Source: a bacterium
Lineage (GTDB): Bacteria; Bacillota; Clostridia; Lachnospirales; Lachnospiraceae
Length of the DNA stretch: 64,000 nucleotides
Direction: 5' to 3'
Assembly: GCA_023664305.1 (NCBI GenBank)
Contig: JAMPFT010000001.1
Coordinates: 42,400-106,399 of the forward strand
The position numbers and the translations under genes are program-made. This document shows positions 54,064-61,679 of this stretch, one piece after another (the stretch's first letter is position 1; each line of letters starts with the position of its first letter). A model generated the notes under the pieces. It saw nothing but the letters and a program-made list of their open reading frames with translations. It did no database searches and was not told the DNA's origin.

Positions 54064-55125
54064 CTATTTCCCGCTTCCGAGGCGGTAAAAGGCGATGCAG
54101 TTCGGCACGTCCACCTCAATCGGCGCGCCGTTCATGACCATAGTGCCGTTCTCCAGATCCACATGGAAAAAAGTCATGTCGTTGGATTCATGGTTCAGGG
54201 AAACCAGAAATTTATTGTTGGGGAACAGGCTTGCGTCCTTGGGATACTCTCCGCTGACCGGAAGATCGAAAATCTTCGTGAGCAGACCGGTCTCCTCGTC
54301 CACACTAAACAGCACCGCTGAATTTTCCCCGGCCACCGTAGACAGCAGATACTTGTGATCCTCCGAAAAGGTCAGGGCGCTGGTGGCGTTATTGTTGCCA
54401 TGCTCTGTCTTAGCCGTCTCCACCGTCTGGATCTTCTCGAATACCGGCTGTCCGTTTTTATCCTCATAGGAATAAACGTCAATATAGCATTTCCACTCAT
54501 GGACGATATAGACAAACCTTCCGTCCCGGGAAATCTTCACATGTCTGGGCGCGGACTCGATATTGCTCCGGATCACATCGGCCAGAATCAGCGTTCCGGT
54601 CAGATGCTCGAGACGGTACACATTCACATGATCCATCCCCTGATCCGCCACAAGAAGATATTTATTGTCATGCGTCATTCTCGCACAGTTGATATGAGGC
54701 CGGAAATTACGATCCGCCAGACTGCCGAGCCCCTTATGATAGATCTCGTCGGTGATCTCGCCGACAGAGCCGTCCTCCTTCAGCCGCAGCACCGTAAGCT
54801 TGCCGTCGTGGTAGCCGGCCACAAACAGATAGCTGTCCGTATAATCCGTGGAGAGATAGCAGCCTCTCATTCCGTTGATGGACGCAAAGTTTACAAATTC
54901 CAGACTGCCGTCCTTCAGAATCAGATAAGCCTCCACGCCGAAGTCCGTGATCGAATAAAGAAATCTTTTATTATGGGAGATGGTCACATAGGAGGAGTTG
55001 GTAATCTCCACCTTTGCCTTCTCGATAAAACGACCGTGCTCCATATCGACGTCATAAACCTTGATTCCGTGATTGTCTCCCTGCGTATAAGTGGATACAT
55101 ATGCCACATATTTTTCCTGTTCCAT
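54064..55125 (-). CDS. Lactonase-family beta-propeller protein (6-phosphogluconolactonase-like)
   Basis: A 353-residue seven-bladed propeller of the YkgB/Pgl type. Blades show repeated patterns such as ISHNKRFLYSITDFGVEAY, MTHDNKYLLVADQGMDHVNV, ISRDGRFVYIVHEWKCYIDV and FSEDHKYLLSTVAGENSAVL. Conserved residues around RPHINCARM and NNNATSALTF are present. Some family members hydrolyse 6-phosphogluconolactone, but no pentose phosphate gene is near, so the substrate is uncertain. Confidence 0.85.
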   Translation of the reverse strand: MEQEKYVAYVSTYTQGDNHGIKVYDVDMEHGRFIEKAKVEITNSSYVTISHNKRFLYSITDFGVEAYLILKDGSLEFVNFASINGMRGCYLSTDYTDSYLFVAGYHDGKLTVLRLKEDGSVGEITDEIYHKGLGSLADRNFRPHINCARMTHDNKYLLVADQGMDHVNVYRLEHLTGTLILADVIRSNIESAPRHVKISRDGRFVYIVHEWKCYIDVYSYEDKNGQPVFEKIQTVETAKTEHGNNNATSALTFSEDHKYLLSTVAGENSAVLFSVDEETGLLTKIFDLPVSGEYPKDASLFPNNKFLVSLNHESNDMTFFHVDLENGTMVMNGAPIEVDVPNCIAFYRLGSGK

Positions 55126-55209
55126 GCGGAAGGCCTCCTTTGTCCTTTTCTAAAATATAGCACAAATCTTCCTGTTGTGAAATACTTTTTTAAAACTTAT
55201 TCTTCCGCT

Positions 55210-55575
55210 TCAGTCACAGTCGCAGTCAGGCTCCCGTCTGGGCATGGGCGGATAATCCTGCCAGGGCGGCGGAACCATGCCGGGATTTTCGCAGCTGCTC
55301 TGCTCTCTCGCTTCCCGCACAGCTTCCCTTGCGTCCCTCACAGCCTCTTTTGCCTCACGCACGGCCTCTCTGGCCGCCTCTCTTGCATTTCCCGCGCAGC
55401 CGCAGTCGGTTCCGACTTCCTCACAGCCGCAGCCGCTTCTCGTTCCCCTGCAGCGGCCGTTTCTTCCCTCTCCGCAGCCACAGCTGCCTGCCGCTTTTCT
55501 GCCGCAGCTTCCCTGTCCGTTACAGCCGTTTCCGCCGCAGCAGCCAAGCAGCAGCAATAGAATAATCCAGTTCAT
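55210..55575 (-). CDS. Small Cys/Gly-rich protein with AREAVREA repeats
   Basis: A 121-residue protein I cannot place in a family. Residues 1-12 are hydrophobic (MNWIILLLLLGCC). Residues 12-62 are very rich in Cys and Gly (about 15 Cys, as in GCCGGNGCNGQGSCG and GCGCEEVGTDCGC). Residues 63-95 are charged helical repeats (AREAAREAVREAKEAVRDAR). A Pro-rich tail ends in DCDCD. A GGTGAGCG site precedes ATG 55575. The opposite strand is Ser/Pro-rich open frame, a shadow. It could bind metal or be a surface-exposed structural protein. Confidence 0.6.
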   Translation of the reverse strand: MNWIILLLLLGCCGGNGCNGQGSCGRKAAGSCGCGEGRNGRCRGTRSGCGCEEVGTDCGCAGNAREAAREAVREAKEAVRDAREAVREAREQSSCENPGMVPPPWQDYPPMPRREPDCDCD

Positions 55576-55641
55576 ACGCTCACCGTATTTTTGTTTTACG
55601 GTATCATATGCCGTCTGTCAATTCCGTGTGCCCGTCCTGCC

Positions 55642-56193
55642 TCAGCTGTCCTGCCTTTTCTTCACCAGTTCCCTTCGAATACAGGCGAAGGTCCTCTCTT
55701 CCCCCTCTTCGGCCAGCATCGTGAGCATCCGCTCCAGGACCGCAGCCGTCCGGGGATGAATTAATTCCTGCTTCCTGCCGCGGTTATAATACTCCAGGGG
55801 ATCCCGATCCGTATAGTTTTTCCCTTTATAAACCTTGCTTGCGGCGATGCGGTCCATAATCATCTCCGCGATATATCGGTCCGGCATGGGCGCGGGCACG
55901 ATACAGCCCCTCTTTTCGGGATCCGCCGAATAATCCATCCAGTACTCGTAATGGTGCCGGTTGCGCCCCTTATGGTGCATCCATGCCGTGGAATGTCCCT
56001 TCTCTTCCCGCTCCGCGTTGTTTGGGCTTCTGTCTCCCTGATAATATTTTGCGCCTACCTTAAACTCTGTGGGACTGTATTTTGACAAGTCATGCAAAAT
56101 ACCCTGCCGGTAGAGTCCGACCCGAAAACATCCCTTCGCCACCAGATATTTGTGCCGGGTTATCGTCTTAAAATGATTCCATGCCTTCCCCAT
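55642..56193 (-). CDS. DUF5662 family protein
   Basis: A 183-residue soluble protein that matches the DUF5662 pattern: ITRHKYLVAKGCFRVGLY, a His/Asp-rich block (ILHDLSKYSPTEF), then WMHHKGRNRHHYEYWMDY and DRIAASKVYKGKNYTDRD. The HD and HH arrangement suggests a metal-binding hydrolase-like fold, but no function is established. No good ribosome site is seen beyond a weak GGGG. It follows the GH13-like gene on the same strand with a gap of 96 bases. Confidence 0.82.
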   Translation of the reverse strand: MGKAWNHFKTITRHKYLVAKGCFRVGLYRQGILHDLSKYSPTEFKVGAKYYQGDRSPNNAEREEKGHSTAWMHHKGRNRHHYEYWMDYSADPEKRGCIVPAPMPDRYIAEMIMDRIAASKVYKGKNYTDRDPLEYYNRGRKQELIHPRTAAVLERMLTMLAEEGEERTFACIRRELVKKRQDS

Positions 56194-56289
56194 CTGTTCG
56201 TCCGCCGTCCCTGTCTTCCGATTCTGACGCCGGCAAAGCCGTCGCGTCAGCGTCTTCCTGTTTTTTCGTCTCCGCTTTCCTTTCCGGTT

Positions 56290-58152
56290 TCATTCATCCG
56301 GCTCCAGGCGCTTCGGCACGCCGATAAAAACCGCGACGGTTCTGGGCGCAAGCTCCCGTATATTCTCCGCTTTTTCTATAACGGCCGCCTCGTTCCCCGT
56401 CTTCACCGCCGTCCTCCAGCGCAGCTCCCTCGGCAGCTTCGGAAGAGCAAGCCTGTGGCTGACCCAGTCCATATTCATGCCGATATAAAGGAATGCGTCC
56501 TCCGTCTTACGGTCCACCCTTGCGTATTTCCCGCAGAGCATAATTCCCACATGCCGAAACGGCCCGTCGCTTCCGGGATTCCAGGCGTTTTCCCCGTGAT
56601 AGGACAAATCCGGATAGCCGCAGGAAATATAATCCATAAGCCGCATCTCGCTCTCCGGATGAAGGACCGGATGCGCCCTGCGGAATGCCGCAAGCTCCTT
56701 CCAGAAAGCCAGCACCTCCCCGTTTTTCTTTTGCGCGTTCCAGTCCAGCCAGGCCGTCCCGTTATCCTGACACCAGGGATTGTTGTTGCCCTTCTGGGAA
56801 TTGCCGAACTCGTCTCCCATAAAAATCAGCGGCGTGGACTGGGTCAGCAGAAGCAGACACATGGCGTTTTTCATCTGCTGTACGCGCAAGCCGCGTATTC
56901 TGCGGCTCCTGGTGAAGCCTTCCTCCCCGCAGTTCCAGCTGCAGTTATAATCGTTTCCGTCCCGGTTTTCTTCCCCGTTCTCCTCGTTATGCTTCTGGTC
57001 ATAGCTGACCAGATCGGCAAGGGTGAAGCTGTTATAATTCGTAAGATAGTGAACTCTCCCGGCGTTCTCCGGAATATGCCTCATATGACGCAGGACACTG
57101 CCCAGCAGATTTGCGTCGCTCTTTAAAAATCTGCGCATATCGTAGAGATATCCGTCGTTATATTCCGCCAGATGAGGATAAGAAGGACGCTGCCCTTCCT
57201 GCAGCCCGCCACGGGGCGACTCAAAACGCTCGTACAGGATCTTACAGTCCGCCAGCATTTCATCGGCGGCAATCAGCTCCACGGGCAGCCCTTCTCCCAG
57301 CAGGCGGAAGCCGTCCACATGATAATTTAGCAGCCAGGAACGCAGAATATCGAGTATCTCGCTGCGGTTGACCTCCGGCGGGAAGTAAAACTGAAGCACC
57401 AGCTCCATTCCGTTTTTATGTAACGCCTTCACAAGCCCCCGAAACTCTGCAGGCGCATCGTCCCCCGCTGCGTAAGAAGCCTTTGGCGCATAATAAAAGC
57501 CCTTTTTGTAGCCCCAGTAATTCACCTTTTTTTCGGCGTCCTTCTGCTCCGGCGCAGCCGCCGCGGGACTGCCGCAGGGATAAAGCGCCTCTTCTCCTCC
57601 GCACTCCGCAAACTCATAGGCCGGCTGAAGCTCCAGCGTCGTAATTCCGATCTCCTTCAGGTAAGGAATCTTTTCCGTGATCCCCGCAAAGGTTCCCCGG
57701 TGCGCCACCCCTGAAGAAGCATGCTTTGTAAAGCCCCTCACATGCATACAGTAAAAAAGAGCTTCGCTATAAGGGATCAGGGGCCTGCGGTCTCCCTCCC
57801 AGTCGTAATCTGCAGGCAGAAGCGCCGCTTTCCAGTCGCTGACATTCTGCTTTGCGCCAAAAGCGCGTACCCCTTTAAATCTCCTGCCGCGCTCGTCCGG
57901 CACAATCTCTTTTCCGCAGAAAAACTGATAGCTGATCTTCTCCGGGTCAAGCCCCTCCACCGTCCTGCAAAAGACGTTTCCGATTCTGTCTTCCCCGGAA
58001 AATGGGATTTTCCCGATCCGTTTCCCGCTCGATAAATCATATAACAGGATCCCGGCCTCCGGACACACCGATACGAACGAGAACCGTATCCCGCCCTCCA
58101 CCGGCACTGCTCCCAGGGGATATGGATTATTCCGCATCTTTCCTTCTGCCAT
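56290..58152 (-). CDS. GH13_11-like protein with altered catalytic residues
   Basis: A 620-residue cytoplasmic protein with the layout of glycogen debranching (GlgX/isoamylase-type) enzymes: an N-terminal CBM48-like domain, a GH13 barrel and a C-terminal beta domain. Conserved flanks are clear (DLVSYDQKHNEENGEENRDG, LIFMGDEFGNSQKGNNNPWC). However, the nucleophile position in VDGFRLL is Leu285 where the family has Asp. The usual His-Asp pair before SFTL is Tyr373-Asn374. Glu308 appears retained. It therefore looks unable to hydrolyse glycosidic bonds. The start at 58152 is set by GGAGG. Its leader carries a palindromic repeat array. Confidence 0.85.
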   Translation of the reverse strand: MAEGKMRNNPYPLGAVPVEGGIRFSFVSVCPEAGILLYDLSSGKRIGKIPFSGEDRIGNVFCRTVEGLDPEKISYQFFCGKEIVPDERGRRFKGVRAFGAKQNVSDWKAALLPADYDWEGDRRPLIPYSEALFYCMHVRGFTKHASSGVAHRGTFAGITEKIPYLKEIGITTLELQPAYEFAECGGEEALYPCGSPAAAAPEQKDAEKKVNYWGYKKGFYYAPKASYAAGDDAPAEFRGLVKALHKNGMELVLQFYFPPEVNRSEILDILRSWLLNYHVDGFRLLGEGLPVELIAADEMLADCKILYERFESPRGGLQEGQRPSYPHLAEYNDGYLYDMRRFLKSDANLLGSVLRHMRHIPENAGRVHYLTNYNSFTLADLVSYDQKHNEENGEENRDGNDYNCSWNCGEEGFTRSRRIRGLRVQQMKNAMCLLLLTQSTPLIFMGDEFGNSQKGNNNPWCQDNGTAWLDWNAQKKNGEVLAFWKELAAFRRAHPVLHPESEMRLMDYISCGYPDLSYHGENAWNPGSDGPFRHVGIMLCGKYARVDRKTEDAFLYIGMNMDWVSHRLALPKLPRELRWRTAVKTGNEAAVIEKAENIRELAPRTVAVFIGVPKRLEPDE

Positions 58153-58173
58153 TTTTTCCCTCCGTCCGTTTCC

Positions 58174-58316
58174 GATTCTGTTATCCAAGTTCTATAACAG
58201 AATCAAAAGGTCGATTCTGTTATCCAAGTTCTATAACAGAATCAAAAGGTCGATTCTGTTATCCAAGTTCTATAACAGAATCATAAGGCCGATTCTGTTA
58301 TCTAAATTCCATTATA
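58174..58316. repeat. 39-bp palindromic tandem repeats in the GH13 gene leader
   Basis: Each unit holds the inverted repeat GATTCTGTTAT-N9-ATAACAGAATC (11-bp perfect arms). Full copies lie at 58174-58204, 58213-58243 and 58252-58282, with a degenerate fourth from 58291 whose right arm merges with the -10 box. The three copies are nearly identical, including the spacer CCAAGTTCT, so they are young or under selection. They may be operators or RNA hairpins. Confidence 0.92.
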
Positions 58317-58339
58317 AAGTATCCTTTCGGAAATCACAA
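58311..58339 (-). promoter_or_regulatory. Promoter of the GH13-like gene
   Basis: On the minus strand TTGTGA (58334-58339), a 17-base spacer and a perfect TATAAT (58311-58316). The start is expected near 58304, so the repeat array lies in the first 130 nt of the transcript. Confidence 0.75.
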
Positions 58340-58383
58340 GATAACTTTCGCCGATTTTGGACGCATGCTTTCCGACACAGCAA

Positions 58384-58411
58384 TTGACAAACGGAGAAAA
58401 ACGGCTATCAT
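58384..58411 (+). promoter_or_regulatory. Promoter of the CapA-like gene
   Basis: A perfect TTGACA (58384-58389), a 16-base spacer and TATCAT (58406-58411), just before the ribosome site and ATG at 58437. It is divergent from the GH13 promoter. Confidence 0.7.
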
Positions 58412-58436
58412 ACAAAGTGAAAGGTGGTCGTTCGCT

Positions 58437-59789
58437 ATGAAAACAGGAAAAATAATATTGTTATCCGGCCTAATCTCCTCGCTTTGTCTGTTTCTTCTCC
58501 TGGGGACATGCTACCTTCTGTCCGAAAAAAGCAGCCCCGTCGGCGCATATCCGGGCAGCGCTGCTTCCGTCCCGGACGGCTTTGACGCAGAATCTGCAGA
58601 TCTGCCGCAGGATGACGGCGGACAGGTGCCCGTGGAAAAGGAAGAGGAAATCCCCTCTTCCCTGCCGGAGCCCGTTTTTGAAGAATACGATATCACGCTC
58701 ATGGCCGTCGGCGACAACCTGATGCACATGGGAATCGTCAAGACCGGGCTTGCGGAAGACGGTACATATAATTATGATTTTCTTTTTGACGATATACGCG
58801 ATTATCTGGACGCCGCCGATCTCAAAATCATCAATCAGGAGACGATTCTGGGCGGAAACGACCTGGGATTTTCCGGTTATCCCCGTTTTAATTCCCCGGA
58901 GGAGGTGGGGGACGCGATTGCCGAAGCGGGATTCAATGTCGTGCTCCACGCCACCAATCATGCGGCGGACCAGGATGTCGCCGGGATCCGAAACTGTGTC
59001 TCCTTCTGGGAACGCTATCCCGATATCCTTGTGACCGGGATAAGCGGCGACGAGCCCTCCGACGAAATTCCGCTGTTTCAGATAAAGGACGTCACTTTTG
59101 CGGTCCTCAACTATACCTACGGCCCCAACGCGGAAACTCTCTCCCGCAGCCTGCGCGGACATCTGAGTATGCTCTGCGCCTATGATGAGGACACGGGGCG
59201 GATCGACTTTACTTCCTTAAATCCAAAAGTGACGGAGGATATCCAAAAAGCCAGGGAGCTTGCGGATATCGTGATCGTATGCCCGCACTGGGGAACCGAA
59301 TACCAGTCCAAACCCTCAGGCTATCAGCGCGCCTTTGCCCTTCAGATGACCGAAGCGGGAGCGGATCTGATCATCGGCACCCATCCCCATGTTCCTCAGC
59401 CGGTGGAGTGGGTAACCGCCGAAAACGGCCGACAGGCTCTGTGCTTTTATTCTCTCGGCAATTATGTATCCACCCAGAAATCCGCCCTCTGTATGCTGGA
59501 GGAGATGGCATGGGTCACCTTCCATGTGACGGAGGACGGCGTGTCTTTCTCGGAAAAGGGAACCGGCGCGCTCCCGCTGGTCTGTCAGTATAAAAGCGGA
59601 CCCGTCCGTTTCAAAAACGTCTATCCGTTGGAGGATTACACGGAGGAGCTGGCCGCCTCCCACGGCATCCGGGGCTACGGCGGCGTCAGGCTGCGCCTGG
59701 AGGATCTGCAGACCTGGAGTCAGGAGATCATCGGGGATATGGCACTGAAAAAGTCGGACATCCTGAAGATGTCCGACCCTGCAGATTAG
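58437..59789 (+). CDS. CapA family protein (poly-gamma-glutamate synthesis type)
   Basis: A 450-residue protein with one N-terminal membrane segment (IILLSGLISSLCLFLLLGTC) and an acidic linker to about residue 85. The metallophosphatase-like CapA domain follows: LMAVGDNLMHMGIVKTGL, NQETILGG, NVVLHATNHAADQD, VCPHWGTEYQ and GTHPHVPQPVEW. The metal ligands are complete. Family members assist capsule poly-gamma-glutamate synthesis, but many such proteins in Clostridia lack the capBC genes, as here. The start follows GAAAGGTGG. The end overlaps the NlpC/P60 gene by four bases (convergent). Confidence 0.9.
   Translation: MKTGKIILLSGLISSLCLFLLLGTCYLLSEKSSPVGAYPGSAASVPDGFDAESADLPQDDGGQVPVEKEEEIPSSLPEPVFEEYDITLMAVGDNLMHMGIVKTGLAEDGTYNYDFLFDDIRDYLDAADLKIINQETILGGNDLGFSGYPRFNSPEEVGDAIAEAGFNVVLHATNHAADQDVAGIRNCVSFWERYPDILVTGISGDEPSDEIPLFQIKDVTFAVLNYTYGPNAETLSRSLRGHLSMLCAYDEDTGRIDFTSLNPKVTEDIQKARELADIVIVCPHWGTEYQSKPSGYQRAFALQMTEAGADLIIGTHPHVPQPVEWVTAENGRQALCFYSLGNYVSTQKSALCMLEEMAWVTFHVTEDGVSFSEKGTGALPLVCQYKSGPVRFKNVYPLEDYTEELAASHGIRGYGGVRLRLEDLQTWSQEIIGDMALKKSDILKMSDPAD
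59747..59777 (-). terminator. Terminator of the NlpC/P60 gene inside the capA-like coding end
   Basis: On the minus strand GTCGGACATC pairs with GATGTCCGAC around a short loop and is followed by TTTTTC. It lies within the last codons of the convergent CapA-like gene, so its coding sequence (KKSDILKMSDPAD) doubles as the terminator. Confidence 0.8.
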
Positions 59790-61210
59790 TCTATCACGTT
59801 TCTGACGCCCAGGATGGTATCGTAATCCGCTTGGGAAATGACGACTCCCTTTCTTGAGTTTGCGGCGTGGATAATCTGGCCGTCCCCGATGTAGAGTCCG
59901 ACATGGCTGCACTTTTTGGAGCCGTAACAGATAATGTCTCCCGGCTGTATCTCGCTGTAGGAAATCCCTCTTCCGGCGTTTTTCAGCTGTCCGGCAGGCG
60001 TCCTGCTGATCGAATAGCCAAATTCCGCATAAATCAGGCTGGTAAAGCCGGAGCAGTCCGTACCCGTAACCAGAGACTGTCCGCCGTGTACATACCGGTT
60101 CCCCAGAAACTGCATGGCGTACTCTACGATCTCTCTGCGCAGCTCTGCGTTATCCGCATAATTTCCGGAGGGCGGCGTGACGGTGACCGCCGTGTTCTCG
60201 GTAGTCTGCGTCTCCGACATTCTCTGCCGCTCCTCCAGCGCCCTTCGCGCCGCATTCTCCGCGGCTTCCTCCTTTAGCGTCTTTGCGTAAACAAATTCTT
60301 CCGATACCGTCACATATTCCGCCGACACATATCCCGTTTTTGTATCGGTATACTGCACCTTCAGCCAGCCTTCCTGAGTCTCCAGCACCTTAAGCCTTTC
60401 CCCGCTGTCAAGAAAGCCGATCCTTTTGGATTCGATATCCGGATCCTGCCGCACGTTGAGTCTGGTCACAATCACCGTGGCGTATCTGGTCACATAATCG
60501 TCTATCGCCTCCGCTGCCGCCTGACCGTACAAAAAGTATTCCGACTTGATATACCCTTCTACATTGCCGGAGACGATCCGAAACCACTGTCCGTTTTCTC
60601 CCTCCACCGTCTCCAGAATCTGCGCCACGGCCCCTCCGTAGATTTTGCCCACGACGGAGCTTCCCGTGGTGGCCGCCGTGCGCACGTTCACATAGTGCCG
60701 CACATCGGCCAGGGCGAGATCCGCGTATTCATAGTCCTCTTCCCCTGCCAAATCCCCGGCTGCTTCGTTTCCGCCGGCTACCGCTCTGTCCGTGGGTGCG
60801 TTCCCGCCGTCCTGCGGCTCCTGAGCAGTCAGAAGCTCAATACTGTTCCCGGCCGCATTAAGCAGTATGCTCTCCTGCAGCGCCGCGAGATCGGCTCCCG
60901 TGACGACCTTTGCATCCTTCAGTTCCTTCCATATGCCGCCGTACAGCAATACCTGCTCGCTGTCCTCTGTCCCGTCCGGCTCCGCCATAGCACACAAATC
61001 AAACCTTTGTGTCTGCACCGGCTCCTGTGTCCCTGCCCGGTTCTGCTCTTCTGTCGGCGCCGCGATATCCGCCCGGTCTGACGTCTGTTCCCGCTCCGCA
61101 GCTATATTCTCTTCCGTTTTTTCCGCCTGCATCCGAAAAGCCCCGGCCGCCAGACACAAGGCCCCCGCCAGCAAAAAGGCTGCCAGCATGCTTATCCGCC
61201 TGTATTTCAT
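59786..61210 (-). CDS. SH3-domain NlpC/P60 peptidoglycan hydrolase
   Basis: A 474-residue secreted protein. A signal or anchor segment (MLAAFLLAGALCLAAGAF) is followed by a low-complexity Thr/Glu/Gln region to about residue 150. Two bacterial SH3 domains follow (HYVNVRTAATTGSSVVGK and TRLNVRQDPDIESKRIG), then a coiled linker. The C-terminal NlpC/P60 domain has Cys in GTDCSGFTSLIYAEF, His in KCSHVGLYIGDG and His in IIHAANS. It cleaves peptide bonds in peptidoglycan. No clear ribosome site precedes the ATG. Confidence 0.93.
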   Translation of the reverse strand: MKYRRISMLAAFLLAGALCLAAGAFRMQAEKTEENIAAEREQTSDRADIAAPTEEQNRAGTQEPVQTQRFDLCAMAEPDGTEDSEQVLLYGGIWKELKDAKVVTGADLAALQESILLNAAGNSIELLTAQEPQDGGNAPTDRAVAGGNEAAGDLAGEEDYEYADLALADVRHYVNVRTAATTGSSVVGKIYGGAVAQILETVEGENGQWFRIVSGNVEGYIKSEYFLYGQAAAEAIDDYVTRYATVIVTRLNVRQDPDIESKRIGFLDSGERLKVLETQEGWLKVQYTDTKTGYVSAEYVTVSEEFVYAKTLKEEAAENAARRALEERQRMSETQTTENTAVTVTPPSGNYADNAELRREIVEYAMQFLGNRYVHGGQSLVTGTDCSGFTSLIYAEFGYSISRTPAGQLKNAGRGISYSEIQPGDIICYGSKKCSHVGLYIGDGQIIHAANSRKGVVISQADYDTILGVRNVID

Positions 61211-61279
61211 CCGTATCCCTCTTTTGTATGCTCACATCTCCCGTCTATTTTAACATATTACAGAAATATTGCAAATATA

Positions 61280-61308
61280 TTGCGGTATCTTTTAAAAAGA
61301 AGTATACT
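61280..61308 (+). promoter_or_regulatory. Promoter of the DUF1292 gene
   Basis: TTGCGG (61280-61285), a 17-base spacer and TATACT (61303-61308), followed by AAGGAGG and ATG 61353. Confidence 0.7.
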
Positions 61309-61352
61309 TAAATTGTATCACCGGAATCTGCAAAGCGCGAAGGAGGCTTATC

Positions 61353-61679
61353 ATGGGTAAAAAAGACGATTTTGAGGATGAGGAAATGACGGTGGAGCTG
61401 GAGCTGGAGGACGGCTCTGTCGTCAACTGCGCGATCATTACCATTCTCACAGTGGAATCAAAAGATTATATCGTTCTTCTGCCGTTAAACGAGGACGGCA
61501 GAAACGAAGACGGCGAGGTCTGGTTTTACGGCTACAGCGAAAATCCTGACGATCCGAACGAGGAGCCCGTACTGGACTACATTTCCGACGACGAGGAGTA
61601 CGAAAAGGTTTCGGATGCGTTCGACGAGTATCTTGACAACTGTGAATTTGACGAGCTCGTAGACATCGAGGAAGAGTAA
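61353..61679 (+). CDS. DUF1292 domain protein
   Basis: A 108-residue very acidic protein. Its core (VELELEDGSVVNCAIITILT, DYIVLLPLNEDG, VWFYGYSE) is the DUF1292 fold, which is widespread in Firmicutes and of unknown function. The C-terminal 30 residues are almost all Asp, Glu and Tyr (DDEEYEKVSDAFDEYLDN). A clear GAAGGAGG site precedes it. Its 3' end overlaps the convergent helicase gene by 103 bases. Confidence 0.88.
   Translation: MGKKDDFEDEEMTVELELEDGSVVNCAIITILTVESKDYIVLLPLNEDGRNEDGEVWFYGYSENPDDPNEEPVLDYISDDEEYEKVSDAFDEYLDNCEFDELVDIEEE

Noticed and set aside
58002..58286. Plus-strand frame ending in repeated CYPSSITES
   Set aside because: A translation of the 39-bp palindromic array. 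It has no independent support.
58174..58301. CRISPR array
   Set aside because: The unit is a 39-bp tandem repeat with identical spacers, whereas CRISPR repeats are separated by unique spacers. No cas genes are present.
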